From the NCBI GenBank assembly GCA_029298735.1, contig JANSLP010000110.1:1-64000 (forward strand): a DNA stretch of 64,000 bases, given 5' to 3'. Positions 33,873-46,041 of the stretch are shown here, in pieces. The position numbers and the translations under genes were made by a program. The stretch's first letter is position 1. Every line of letters begins with the position of its first letter. The notes under the pieces were generated by a model. That model had not been told where the DNA came from. It saw nothing but the letters and a program-made list of their open reading frames with translations, and ran no database searches. Origin of the DNA: Ophiostoma sp. CBS 140.51 (taxonomy: Eukaryota; Ascomycota; Sordariomycetes; Ophiostomatales; Ophiostomataceae).

Positions 33873-34819
33873 CATTGAAGTCATGTTATGACCACAACTC
33901 TTCCACTGCTTCTCTTTTCTCTTCTTTATTAGGCAGTGCCTACTTTTTGGGTATCATTTTGGAGTTAATATTTTTTCGTTATGGGCTGCCAAATGGCACT
34001 GGGCAGAGTTTGGTATCTGGGTATTTTGGGGAAAATGGATTTTTGGGAGTATTAGGTTGTCTGTCTTGTTTTCTTCATCTTGTCTCCGGTTCGATACTCC
34101 CTTGTGTTTGTCTTTTGTTCCTCGTTATTATCTCCTCTTCTTACTCTTCAAATCATGCCTCTATTTGCATACTTTGGGGAGTTCAAGGAGTATCTAGTTT
34201 TCTCTCATATGGAGCTCATCTGCAATTTTACTAAGTTCGTATGCTGTGTACGTCGTACCTTGATTTTATCTTTTTTGAATATTTATTTTGTGATATAAAA
34301 TATCTCTGCACAAAGCAACGAGAAGCACAGCCTCTTTTGATATTTGAATTTGAAGGTCAACCAAATAAAAGACCAATAAACGCAACGTAAAAACAACAAA
34401 AGATGAGACATGACTCGACAAGGCGGTCTGTGACCGCGGCAGTTGCCACCTCAAGGGTTCTGAAACTCGGTCAATTGTGCACCGTTAATTTTGTGTATGC
34501 GCGTAAAAGGCAAGCAACAGTAGAAATCATTATTAACGTTCTGGTTCAAAAAATAGCAGTTTGTCATTTCCAAAACCCCGTCCCCTAAAAAGCTGAAACC
34601 CAAAAAACTCCTTTTTTCACACTTTATATGCCAGTAATTAAAAAAGTAACGAAGAAACAAAAGAAAGACATGAGATATGCACAACAGAAGAATAGAAGAA
34701 AAAGAGAGAAAGAAAAGAAAATAACAACAATAAGAAACAGAATGAAGCTTCACGAACAACTGTCCCGCGTTTTTGACGGACGTAACAAAAAGGCCTTAGC
34801 GTGTGGCCATTGGTACTTT
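33873..34819. other. Convergent 3' region
   Basis: AT-rich gap between the SAT4-type copy 2 (plus) and the Ytp1-like gene (minus). It holds both 3' UTRs. No gene seen. Confidence 0.6.
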
Positions 34820-36540
34820 TTATGAGTGGTGTGCCTGGCCATTGCCGTTCATCAGCGTTGTGCCGGCCTCGTCGTCGTGGTGGTTTAGACCTTCCTGCTT
34901 AAGCAGGGTTCGGCGGGATGACTGCTCCTCGTCCTCCTCGTCGTCGCTCATCAGCTCGCCCAGCTCAAACTCCTCGGCGTCGTGGACCTGGCGGTTCTCG
35001 GCACGGGCGTTGCCGTTGAGGCGGATGGCAGCGGCCTCAGCAGCATCGGCAGATTGGCGCTGCTTGTTCTTGGCGGCCAGAAGCTCAGCATTGGCGGTGC
35101 GGTCGTAGAGGGAGATGAGCATGTTAACAAAGAGGAACATGAGGAAGGCTAGGCTGTAGAGGATCAGGATGTAGGCGACGTGGTCGATGCCAGAGCCGGC
35201 AACGAGCAGCATCTGCTCCTCGGTAGCGCCCATGAAAAGGAAACCAGCAGCGTAGAGAAGCTGAAAGGTTAGTTAGGGAACAAGACAACAGATATAGAAA
35301 AAGAGTGGCACGCGTCGCTGACTTACGAAAACAGGAATGAACTGGAAGCTGCTGGACTCAGTGCTGTCGTTGGAGATGCCGTTCTTGTCCTTGACAATGA
35401 AGGCGACCTCAATGATGCGCGTCAGACCGGCGGCCATGAGTGTATAGCCGAACATGGCGTGCGTGGCAGCGCTGATCATCAGCTCTTGGGGGTGGGCAGA
35501 CATGGCCCAGCCGGTGATGAGGATAACGAAGCCGGGGATAAAGTTGCGCTGCGGGCGGCCATCGCGACCACGGCTCAGCCAAACACCGGCCAGACCAGCG
35601 CTCCACCAGATAATGCCCATGGTGGTGTGCTGCCAGTCGTTCTTGACCCAGGCGGTGCCCCAGCGGTGCTCCGTGAAGGTGTTGACGCAGCCCCAGGCGG
35701 CAATGACGCAGCTGTCAAAGAATTCGGGCGAGCGACCAGTGCGCTTGAGCCAGACCTGGCCGACCAGCAACAAGATGGTGAGCAGGATGCCGTAGGCAAT
35801 AAAGGCACCGCCCATGATAAAGTGGGCAGCGCACTGGCCGACGTGGTCGCCCTGACAGAAGCCGAGAGCCGTGATGCCACCAAAGACCATCTGGACCCAG
35901 GCGAGGACGGGGAAGGCCTTGCCGAGGACGCCATGGGCGATGCGGAAGATGGGGCGGATGCGGCCCTGGAAGCCGCGCTCGAGGTGGAGGCGCAGGTAGA
36001 TGCCGAGGGTGACCTGGGCAATGAGCATGAAGAAGAGGGGCGTCGCGAACTTGGCGTGGACGTTGTTGCCGTTAAACTGGCGGCCCTTGTGCATGTGGCC
36101 GAGGACGTAGCCGAGAATGGCGAGGGCGGTTGAGGTGACTTGGACGGGGACGTGCCAGCGAGACTTGATGATCTGGAGGGAAGAGAGTGAGAAGTCAGCA
36201 GGAGTACAAAGAGGGAATTGGTCGTCAAGGACGAGAAGAAAGAAGAAAAAAAGGAGCAAACATACACCAAGGACCATGCCGAAGGGGAAGAGAATGCCCC
36301 AGGTAAAGGTCATGAGCAGGATGTGCACCCACAATGTGGCATCCTGCGAACAAGTTAGTATGCGTTTTGTAGAAGTTGCCGTCGACACTGCCAAGAAGAG
36401 GCCGGAGAGGGACGCACAATCGGCTCTACTGATATTGTCGCTCCTTCGGGGATCTGGTCTTCGCCGTGCTCGTGGGCGGCCGCCGGGAGCGCCAGAGCGA
36501 GCGCCGCAATGGCCAGGGGGGCCAAAGACCGTAGTGACAT
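34820..36540 (-). CDS. Ytp1-like integral membrane protein (DUF2427 plus Ytp1 region)
   Basis: Four exons on the minus strand: 36540-36418, 36343-36266, 36172-35327 and 35260-34820. Introns are 74, 93 and 66 bp and all lie between codons; donors are GTGCGT, GTATGT and GTAAGT, and acceptors TTCGCAG, CCTCCAG and CTTTCAG. The product is 495 residues. It starts with a signal peptide (to about residue 22) and a His-containing luminal stretch (AHEHGEDQIPEGA). A cytochrome-b561/ferric-reductase-like N-terminal helix set follows (LWVHILLMTFTWGILFPFGM, KSRWHVPVQ, GHMHKGRQF, HAKFATPLFFMLIAQV, RIAHGVLGK), then the Ytp1-type C-terminal helices (ATHAMFGYTLMAAGLTRIIE) and an acidic soluble tail. The conserved His residues suggest a haem- or metal-related membrane protein, but the biochemical role of Ytp1 proteins is not known. 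Confidence 0.88.
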
Positions 36541-37568
36541 GATGGGCGTCGAGGGTAGAGAGAGGGAAAGGGAGGAAAGTCGGTCGTGATGTGCAGAACG
36601 GCCAGATCTCCAAAGAGTCGAAGATGAGATCAGATCGCGATAATCTGCTCCGTCGGATGGCCCGGGGCAGGTCGATAGAATGGTAAATAGGGCCGGGTGC
36701 TGCGAAAAGCTGGGAAATGTTCAAATCGAAGATGTCTACACGTCGGCCAGCGTGCTGGAACGTGGTTTGTGTCGTCGGTTCGTCCCAAGGGGGATTTGAG
36801 GTCGATGTTGTCGAGGAGAGCAAAAAAAAGGGTAAAAAGGGCAAGAGAAGGGACGACAGCAGGGAATCTCAACCCCTAGAAAGGAGAGATGACACGCCTA
36901 AAGTTGCCAGAACGTCGCCCATTGTGCCAAAAAGTGGAGAATGCGGGAGGGCATGGGTATGCGCTGAGAATACGACCTTTGGTCTTTGGCGTGTCGAACG
37001 GCAGTAGCGGCGCAGGTCTTCATTGGCCTTGTTGTTCTTCTGGGTCGGTCTTGCCTGTCTTGGTGCATTTTGCTGCAATTTTCCGCCCCCGTTCGTCGCG
37101 TGTATTACGCAGGGCCACGTACTGCCCTTCTGCGTAAGATACTTTACACGTGCTGGGGCAGGTGCGACGGACCAATGAGACGCGCTGGTTTGCAACGCCA
37201 ATGCCCCGCTAAAAAGGGCAGCTAATATCAGCCCACAGAAGAGCTGTGGAGTATCTTGACTTCAAGAACAAACTATCATCTCCGACAACACCGAGTGGAC
37301 TTGGCCGTGATTCCACAAGAATGGCGGCAGAGTGCCTCTGTGCCTCTGGACAATACAAATCAAAACATGGTTTTAAACTGTCTCGACTTCAGCTGAATTT
37401 TCTACAATACTGCCGATACCAGTCAGAGAAAAGTTTGTTCTGCATTGGGGGAAAAAAAGAGAAAGAGAAAGGGTATATACAGTTACAATTACATGGACAC
37501 ATGAACATTAGGAACTCGCCTTACGACACCAACCATCTCCGACATCTGCCTCCCTCCGCCGAATTCGA
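36541..37568. other. Intergenic, Ytp1-like promoter and 3' flank of the transporter
   Basis: Upstream of the minus-strand Ytp1-like gene and downstream of the minus-strand transporter. No coding sequence is supported. Confidence 0.6.
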
Positions 37569-39197
37569 TCACGCCCGCCATGCCCATCCACGACGCAGTG
37601 CATCCGCCCACCGCACGCCAAGCACGCACGCTGCCGAGCCAACAAGAAGGGCACCATCCCAGACAACGACATCCGCGTAGCTGCTGCTGGCGGCACTCCC
37701 ACCCTTACTCGTACCTAGCAGCACACCGCCGACGGGACTGCCCAGCATGGTACCGCAACCACGCACAAAATAAATGAAACCGTTGACAGCTGCGTAGCTG
37801 CGGATGCCAAAGACGTCGGCGATCGTGGCAGGGAAGAGCGCATAGTAGCCACCGGCAGCCACCGAGTACAAGACGATGAATGCGAGCCACAGCTGGGCCG
37901 ACGAGGACGAAGACACAGAGGCAGACTCGGGGACGGCCCCACCGCCAGATGCCGCCTTGACGCTCATTCCCCAGAGTGCACCAACAGCGACGGCTGCTGC
38001 GGCCAGGCTGACGGCCAGCACGTTAAGCCGGCCGAAACGATCGCCGGCGTAGCCCGTGGCCACACGCGCGACAGCATTCACGACGTTGGCAACGGCCAGT
38101 AGAGTGGCACCAGTGCCTGCGGACAGACCGAGTGCGACACTATAACTGGGAATGAAGGTGAGCGGCAGCTGGGCGCCGGCAGACTGGCAAAAGGCGGCAG
38201 TGACGGACAACAAGAAGGCGGGCGTGACGAGCAGCGCAGTTGAGATGTGAGTGCGGCGGCGGGCGACACGAACAGACTCGTTTGCAGGGCGTTGCTCACT
38301 GTCAGTGTTTTCGCTGCTGTTACCACCGCGGTTTGCACCATTGGCACCACCAGTGACGGGGAAGCGCGACGGTGGCACGGCCCAGGCCACGGGTGTACCC
38401 ACAACCAAGGACAGTACTGCAAGGAAACGCAGTGTCCAGCGACCACCGACGGCCGACAACAGCGCGCGCACAACGGGCGACAGTACCAGACTGCCAACAC
38501 CGCCGCCCGACAGAATCAGACCGAGGGCTGTGGCACGGTGACGGTTGAAGTATTCGGGCGCGGGGCCCAGGAGAGGGAAGTAGAGCATGGAGCTGCCCAA
38601 GCCATAGAGCAGGCCCTGCGTCAACAGCAGGTGCCATACCTGGGTGGCAAAGCTGGCCAACAAGAAACCCAGACCCATGAGAGCGACGCCAGCCAGAGTG
38701 ATGCTGCGCGGGGACGCAGTGAGGGCATGTAGCACGGCCCTGGCAATGCGGCCACGGCCGTTTTGTGGGGCGGACCGTGACAGAGCAGCGTACTCCACGC
38801 GCGATAGCCATGGGTTGACAAAGATGCTGCCAGCCCAGGTCAGGCCGGCACCGAGTGTGCCGACAAAAGCCAGCAGGGCCGTCGACGGCTGCTCTGATGT
38901 TGTAGATGTAGAAGATGCTGCCGACTTTGTGACGAGCACGTTCTGGTTTGCCGACAAGTAATACTCCTGGAACACACCGTAGCACTGGTTGTAGCCGATG
39001 GAGAGCGCAATGGCAAGGAAGGAAGCGACAAGGACAGAGGCTTGCTGGCGGCGCGAGACCGGCGGCAGGGCCGGCGTGGCATGGAAGTCGTCGTCTTCGG
39101 CGGGGGCATTGTTGTCAACGGCCGCCTGTGTGACAACACCAGCCCGTGTGCGACGAGCGCCCAGGTTCGCCAACGGTATGGCGTCGGTGCTGGCCAT
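37569..39197 (-). CDS. MFS monocarboxylate-transporter-like protein
   Basis: A single exon of 542 residues; ATG at 39197 (MASTDAIPLANLGARR). Further upstream the frame is open, but the translation there shows no family features. A hydrophilic N-terminus of about 50 residues is followed by twelve predicted membrane helices: the first in SVLVASFLAIALSIGYNQCY with the GVFQEYYLS loop typical of fungal MCT-like proteins, a LLYGLGSSMLYFPLLGPAP segment with the RHRATALGLILSGGGVGS motif, a central loop (about 280-320, Gly/Asn/Ser-rich), then ATGYAGDRFGRLNV between helices 8 and 9. It probably transports a carboxylate or another small organic solute by proton symport in the plasma or vacuolar membrane; the substrate is unknown. 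No intron was found. Confidence 0.88.
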   Translation of the reverse strand: MASTDAIPLANLGARRTRAGVVTQAAVDNNAPAEDDDFHATPALPPVSRRQQASVLVASFLAIALSIGYNQCYGVFQEYYLSANQNVLVTKSAASSTSTTSEQPSTALLAFVGTLGAGLTWAGSIFVNPWLSRVEYAALSRSAPQNGRGRIARAVLHALTASPRSITLAGVALMGLGFLLASFATQVWHLLLTQGLLYGLGSSMLYFPLLGPAPEYFNRHRATALGLILSGGGVGSLVLSPVVRALLSAVGGRWTLRFLAVLSLVVGTPVAWAVPPSRFPVTGGANGANRGGNSSENTDSEQRPANESVRVARRRTHISTALLVTPAFLLSVTAAFCQSAGAQLPLTFIPSYSVALGLSAGTGATLLAVANVVNAVARVATGYAGDRFGRLNVLAVSLAAAAVAVGALWGMSVKAASGGGAVPESASVSSSSSAQLWLAFIVLYSVAAGGYYALFPATIADVFGIRSYAAVNGFIYFVRGCGTMLGSPVGGVLLGTSKGGSAASSSYADVVVWDGALLVGSAACVLGVRWADALRRGWAWRA

Positions 39198-42100
39198 GAT
39201 GGTATGAAATTTCCAGGTAAATTGGCGATGCGCGCGTAAATTGATAGAATTGTATCCAATTGACCCAAGAACAATTGAATTGTCGTGACATATGCTGAAA
39301 GAAGGCGATACAGAGAGAATATAACTCCAATGCTTGTTTTGTCGTCTTCTCCAGGTTTTCGCAATTCTCGTCATCGATGCATCACCGGGTTCAACCGGGT
39401 TGCTTTCCTCTGCAGAAGAAGACTTCCTACTTTTTTGTCATCCTTCTCGCTCAAATTTTTAGTGCGGGTGTACGATGGGATCGACAAAGACGACAGTCGG
39501 ATGTAAGACGGGCCTCTTCGGAGAGGGGTTTGCGGGGGAAACGATTCCGGAGGCGCATCCCGAATCAAGTCTGGGTTAGTTTTGTACATATAGCCTGGTA
39601 TGCTTTTTTGATCATTATTTCCCTTTTACTTTCGACATTCTGACGAATTTAGAGATGAAGTTATTTGAGATATGCATATCTATCAGTTTCACATAGCTGG
39701 GCATTGTTTTGTCCTGTCAGTTGTGATCTGGGCTGGCCAAGCGATCTAGACACGCTCCGATTTAAGGTGCGAAACGACAGGGGCTTGCCGAGACTAACCT
39801 GCATCGAGAAGCTCGCAGCAACACGTTGGTTTAGATGGATCCCGCCTACGGAATCTGCCTCCGGACTCAAGCTTTGAGATATGGCATCTGTTGACATTGC
39901 ACGGAGTCTATGATAAGATGTCGTCGGCGCATAAATTAATTATGTACCATCGAAATACCGGCTGTCTTGACGCCAAGCATGTTCTTGAGTGATGCCCGGA
40001 TGGATACGAAGGCGGTCAGATATCTCACCGGAGGTTTTGCAACAGACAAAAGAGAAAGGCCCCATCTCGTCGAAGCGCTCGCTTACTTTCACGGACACTC
40101 GACGTCTCAAGACTCTGACGTGAATAGAGAACATGAACATTGGCAATTCCTGGCGCCAAGAGGAAGTTGTAGCAAGAATATGTACGGAGTGTGTGAATGT
40201 ACTGTTAATACAGCTGCAACAACGCAGTGACCCCAATTGCCATGGAATGTCGTAACATTCTGGCCAGAACCAAGGAGATAAATTGGGCCAGACCCGTTCG
40301 CCCTGTGGACAGCTGTGGACATGGCAGTGCTCAGCCACCCGCCCATCCTTGATCGCCTTTGATCGCCGTGGAAGAGCTTGGCATGGAAACCGGAGAGCAG
40401 CCGCCCGGGAGCTGCGGGACGGTGGTAGTGACAGTGTGTGTACATACGGGTACTGAGGATGTGTGTGAGGAATAAGGGATGACGGGACTGGACACGAGAG
40501 CAACTGCCAGTGCGTAGATAAAGGACAACCAGCCAAGAAGACTGACGTGAGAGAACGGCGCAAAGAATGAAGGAAGTTGCCGTCAAGATGCCAAATACCC
40601 AGGCAAGGGGACGCAGTGATTGGCATTGGGCACATTGGGGCTGAAACAGGTTTGGGTCTGGGCGGGTCGAAGGATAAAAGAGGAAACAGAGACGGGGGTC
40701 CAGATAAGTCAGATAAGATGCAAGATACGACAATCCAAGATACAAAATACAAGATACAAGATACTCCCGCCCAAGACACAAAAGACGGATTGTCAGGCAC
40801 AGCCGATCGGGATGGGTATTTGAGATAATTCGATCTGGTTTGGCAAGGGACGTGCGCAGTTTGTGCTCACTGTGGATGGCTATTTTGGTTTGGTATTTTG
40901 ATGGGACAGTAAGGAGCATTCGTATTCGCAGTCACAGGGCGCACGCCTGTAAGAGTCTCCTGCGAAAACGGTGGTGATAATGGCGAGACGGACGGAGAGT
41001 TCGGAGGGAGTCTTTGTCGCGAGTCGGTATTCGCGCCCAGGTGAGATTCACCGACACACAAGGTGTAGCAGAGCCAGCCATGGGATGGCATTGCTTGGCC
41101 AAGAGGTGAGCTGGCAAGTGTCGGTGTATGCAGGGGCGTTTGGAGGCGGTTGGCGGATGCATATCGAAAAGACCGTTGCCATCATTGGCCATCGTTGGCC
41201 GACGAACGAAAGGCCATTTGGCGCAGCAGACACTGGAAGCTCGCTGTGGCTGAGGGGCCGCGACAGCAGCTTCAATTACGTCGTCAGCGAACAAAGGGAG
41301 CAATCACAAAGAGGGAGCGGCGTCGATTGCAAACGACTGGCAACTGGCTACTAAAATTGGAGGGTGGAATGGATACGAGCGTGAGTTTGCGGTGTCATGG
41401 CTTCTGCGGTAAGTGAAATGAATGGAAATGAAGCCCCAGCGCCCCAAATGAATCTACAAAGTATTCGTATGTGCTGTCGTATGCTTGTCGTATGCTCTTT
41501 CCTGCCCTATGAAATACTATCCGTTCACGGTCCTTCCTTCCTCCCTTTCCAAAGTCCTTTTTAATTTTCGTCGTTTACTCTTTCCAGTTCACTGGATCTC
41601 GGCTCTCCCTGTGCCCCAGAATATGCATCTTGAAGAAAGAAGTTGGAGAGTTCCTTCCGTTCTTAATTCTCTTGTCTCCCGTCAGGTTCTGTCCCTTTGT
41701 CGTCTGCCCGGGCATTTCCCCTGATTTTAGCTTGTCTCGTCCTGTTAGCGCTTCTTTCCCTTTCCCAAGGCTCCTTTTTAGTGGACGCTTCGTGGCGGTT
41801 GGCTCTTTCTTTTTTTGGAACAGTACACACACTGGCATGGCCTGGGCCCTGGCCTGGCCGCACTTGTGGGTGGATTTTCCACCAGCGACGGCCGTTCCAG
41901 AAGGCACGATCCACCGCTCTAACACGTTTGTGATGGGGCTAGTGCAGCTTCCGTTTTTCTTGCGAGGGGAGCACGAGAAAACTTGCAATTTGTGGCAGGA
42001 ACAAACGAGCAACTGGCGACGGCCTCGTGTTCTCCTCCTCAAAATTTCAGAAAGCGGCCCCCGTATTCGTATGCGCATAAAAAGACAATATGCACAACAG

Positions 42101-43784
42101 TCATTCATTTTGCCTCTTTTCTCCTTTCAGAACGCCTCCCAACAACGCTGCACCCGTGTTCCATCCACACGCCCATATGGCGCTTCAAATCTCGCCCCCC
42201 TCTCAGGGCCCATTCCAGGCCCTTTCCATTGCCCGGCCAGTGCAACCCAGGCGCATGTTGCCGTTTCTTGGGTAGGCATCGATCGCCGCAACGCGCAAAA
42301 GAGGGTCGCATTATGGGCAGACAAGACGGCGCGCAACAGAAGCGTCCCATTGGCGTCCGTTGGCGTCCATTGACGATCTGGCCAATGTTGGCGGTCCCAA
42401 ATTGCACTCTTCGTCGGAGCCCAGCTTCCAGCTTCCGTCCCCATGGAAACCCCTCAACGCGTCCCGACACCTGTCGCGGCCAGCAAGTGCGATTGAGTGC
42501 AGTTCTTGTGCGTCTTAGTTGCGACTACTTTCAGCCACCATGCACGCACTATCCTCCCGCTGCCTGCTATCAAGAAACTAACGAAAATGGAATCGCAAAA
42601 GGGACAAAGAGAGAAAAAAGGGGATGTGTGGGGGACCCCTGCAGGAGGCGATACCACTGGTTTGGGGCCTGGCCAACGACCGGCGTGACGGTTGAATTTG
42701 GCAATATGCAAATGAGGAGCAGCAAAGAGGAGGGAAAGGGGAAAAAGAGTGAAAGAAATAAAAACACAGTACGAGATTCGTGCTGGCTCTATTGCCACAC
42801 CATCCCCAGGCCAGCATCCACACCCACTCTCTCCTCTTGCCCTCCAAGACGGAGCAGAGCTTGAAACGGGCCGACGAAAGGCAAGAACGAGACGACAGGC
42901 CAGGAGAACAGGCAATGGCAACAGACTGGAGACAGGGCAGGAGGCAGGAGGCAGGAGACAAAAAGACAAATAGCCAACCGCCAGGAACGTTCCTGCTCGG
43001 CCTGCTTCCGTTTCGACTCACCATCTGTCACAATCACCAGTTTGTTTTGTTCAGACTTCTTTCTCTCTTATTGTTAACCTTTTCTTTCTGCCATTGACGT
43101 TCTCTTATTTCAAGAGCATCCCTGCTCTCCAGATCCCTCTTTTCATCCCTCTCCTGACCCCTTGTGATTCCTCTCCCCATTTCTTGGTTTCCTGCTTTGT
43201 ACAAGTATTGTAGTTTTCCTGTTTTGCCTTTCCCTGTTTCTGGTCTGTCGATAACATTCTTCTTTTTATTGCCTCGCCCTCCCGTCCCAACGGTTTTTCT
43301 TGCAGATCTGACAATAATAATACCCTGGCCCCATCCCCACCACCCACGCCATCTCTCTTTTGTGACCTTACCCGCCTTCCTTTGTTTAGTCCATTCCCTA
43401 TTTTGTCTTGCAGGTCCCTCTTCTCTTTTTCCCAGGTTCCTATTCTGGGCTTTCTTTCTTTTAATTGTTCTGCTTCTTTATTCTCACCATTCACTCTTTC
43501 AACATTCTTTCAACTGGCTTGCGTTGTCTACAATTTGACGCATTCGGCTGCGTCATTGTTGCATTGTTGATATATTCGGTCCGCGTGCGCACCTCGACGA
43601 CCAACAATACACGATCTCGAACATCCTTTTACAAACCACATTACACCTGACGTCGACCCATCCACCCACGCCTACCTGCAGCGTCGACGCTGCAACGGAA
43701 ACTCGTCTTATATTTGCTTCCCAATGCGAATATTTTCAATAATACAAAAATAACCACAACATATACCTTCCTTTCACCTCAACC
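39198..43784. other. 4.6 kb divergent intergenic region
   Basis: Between the transporter (minus) and the BAR gene (plus). It contains several long but unconvincing open frames (39940-40800 minus; 41983-42864 plus) with no domain or family resemblance, a short low-complexity block near 40700-40790, and a T/C-rich stretch (43040-43780) that is probably the BAR gene leader. No gene supported. Confidence 0.55.
40700..40790. repeat. Imperfect short tandem repeats (AAGATAC-like)
   Basis: Irregular copies of CAAGATAC, AGATAAG and CAAAATAC follow one another over about 90 bases. On the minus strand they give the odd VSCILYFVSW-type repeated peptide of an open frame that is therefore probably not real. 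Confidence 0.7.
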
Positions 43785-45218
43785 ATGAACTTCACCAAGA
43801 AAATCGACCGCGCCGTGCAATGGGCCGGCGAGAAGATGGGCGGCGAGGCCAAGACGGCCATGTCGGACGACTTCAAGATGCTGGAGACCGAGATGAACCT
43901 CCGCTACGACGGCATGGACCGCCTGCAAAAGTCTATGACCACCTACGTCAAGTGGGCGGGCCGCCGTGGTGAGATGTTTGACGACAAGGAGAAGGGCCTG
44001 CCCATCAGCTACCTGGGCCGCACAATGGCGAACCATGGCGAGGATTTTGAGCACGACTCGGAGTTTGGCAACTGCCTGACCAGCCTAGGTCGGGCCAACG
44101 AGCGCCTGGCGTCTGCCCAGGAGCGCTACGTTGCTGATGCCACGGCGACGTGGCTGGAGTCGCTGGAACGCAATCTCGCCATGCTGAAGGAGTACCAGGT
44201 AAGCCACCCTTTGATGGGCAATAGTATCCGGATTCACTCGCTAACCCCTCCCTAGGCCGCTCGCAAGAAGCTTGAGAGCCGCCGCCTGGCATACGACGCC
44301 ACCATTGGCCGCATGCAAAAGGCCAAGCGCGACGATTTCCGCATCGAAGAGGAGCTGCGCGCAAACCGCGCCAAGTACGAGGAGAGTAACGAAGACGTCA
44401 TGCGCCGCATGCAGGACGTCAAGGATGCCGAGGCCGAGAGCATCCGTGATCTGACCGGGTTCCTGGACTGCGAGCTCGACTACCATGAGCGCTGTGTGGA
44501 GGAGCTGCGTCGCGTCAAGCGCACTTGGCCTGGTGCTGCCACTGCTGCCGCGGTGACCAACGGCACGATGCCTAGTAACTTTGGTGGTCGTAGCCGGTCC
44601 AACACGGCCCGGTCGTACAACAACGAGCGCACACCTTCTTACGGCAGCCGTGCCGGTGCTGCTGCTGCTGCTGACTCGTCGTACATGGACGAGGAGCCTG
44701 AGCCGTTGCCCGTCCGCATGCCGATCCGCTCCAGCACAAACAACCTTCGCTCTACCAACAACTCTCCGCCGCAGAAGCCTGCTCGCCCCGCCATCGGCCG
44801 TGCCAACTCGTACCAGCCCGGCAGCAACGGCTCAGCAGCCAATGGACCGCCAACAACATTCTCGACATACAACAACAGCCTGATGAATGCCAGCTCCGGT
44901 CCTGCAGCCGTCACCTCGCTGCGCACCGGTCTGCGCCCCGTCGGCCGGATCCAGACGACCAACGGCCACCCCTCCAACGGCAATGTATTTGCAGACGATA
45001 ATGACGACACCAGTGGCGGCAGTGGCAGCGGAAGCCCAGAGTGGGGCGAACGCAGTGCATCTCCGGCCACGAGCTTCGGCAGTCTGAGCCGTAGCACGAG
45101 CAATGTCGCCATGTCGTCTGGTGGAACGGTCCGCAAAGCACCACCGCCGCCGCCACCCAACCGCAACAAGAAGCCCCCGCCGCCGGTCCCTGCGCCGCGC
45201 CGGGAGTCAAACTACTAG
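43785..45218 (+). CDS. BAR-domain membrane-curvature protein
   Basis: Exons 43785-44198 and 44256-45218. The intron 44199-44255 has donor GTAAGC and acceptor CCCTAG. The product is 458 residues. The N-terminal about 250 residues form a BAR domain of the endophilin-like fungal type: it opens with MNFTKKIDRAVQWAGEKMGG, has a long charged helix through ERNLAMLKEYQ, then ARKKLESRRLAYDAT and a third helix ending near CVEELRRVKRTWP. The C-terminal half is disordered, rich in Ser, Asn and Pro, and ends in two proline clusters (APPPPPPNRNKKPPPP) suited to bind SH3 or profilin partners. No SH3 domain is present on the protein itself. Likely binds curved membranes at endocytic or Golgi/endosomal sites; it resembles S. 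pombe Mug137-type proteins, though that name is tentative. Confidence 0.88.
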
Positions 45219-46041
45219 GCGATGGTGTGACGCCCGTGTAGTTGGATTTGATTTCTTTTGCCTGATTTTTTGTTCCTTTTCTTTTTGGAAGCGACTGGGA
45301 AAAGCGGACATCCTCTGCCAAGGCTGGTGGGATCTTAGATTGTCTTCTCACCTCACCGTGCTGGATGCATAGGTTGACGGTGTTTTATTGTTTCCATGCC
45401 ACGACGGCCTTTTTATTTCCTTCTTTTTTGCTTCAACTGTGTATTACTGACTCTGCCTCTTTTCATTTCCTTATTTTCTTCTCATTTCTTTGGATGGCGT
45501 TTTGTTTTTACTTTTTGGGACATAAATGGCATAGGATCCGCAGCCCACGTCGCCTCGGTAAGCTTTCTTTTTTTTTAATATATTGTGTCTGGACATACAT
45601 AGTATCATTAGTTTTATTCACTTGGATGCAATGAAAGTATTCATTTTTTGAACGTTTCTCTTTTTCTCTCGTCTCAAACGTCGTTGTCGGCGAAAGTCAA
45701 CAAACCGACTACATTGCATAATCAGATTCGCCACTGTGTCACGTGCGCCATAGCCAGAACTGGCCGCGAAACAGTTGTCAGTTATCCACTAAACCCACCC
45801 TAGTCTTGCCGCCCATAGAAGCATCGGGAACGTGCCTGAGACGCCAAAACACACCAAAATCGACAAGGCAAGAGCGCATGCGACGCCCGCTGACTGATTT
45901 CGCAATTGGGCGGCGAAACCGAAAAACGGCGAAAGCTTTCGCATTCTCCAAGCTTTCCAAGCTTCAAGCTCCGTCTCCTCCGACCACGGCAACACACGAC
46001 TACATCACAGACCTCTCTCTCTGGCACACACACACAACACC
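45219..46041. other. Intergenic
   Basis: 0.8 kb between two plus-strand genes, T-rich near the BAR stop and with a CA-repeat just upstream of the next ATG. No gene seen. Confidence 0.6.

Noticed and set aside
39940..40800. 286-residue open frame on the minus strand
   Set aside because: Its N-terminus is made of a repeated VSCILYFVSW-like peptide from a simple repeat, no domain was recognised, and it overlaps other open frames.
41983..42864. 293-residue open frame on the plus strand
   Set aside because: No family resemblance, competing open frames on both strands, and no splice or start context to support it.
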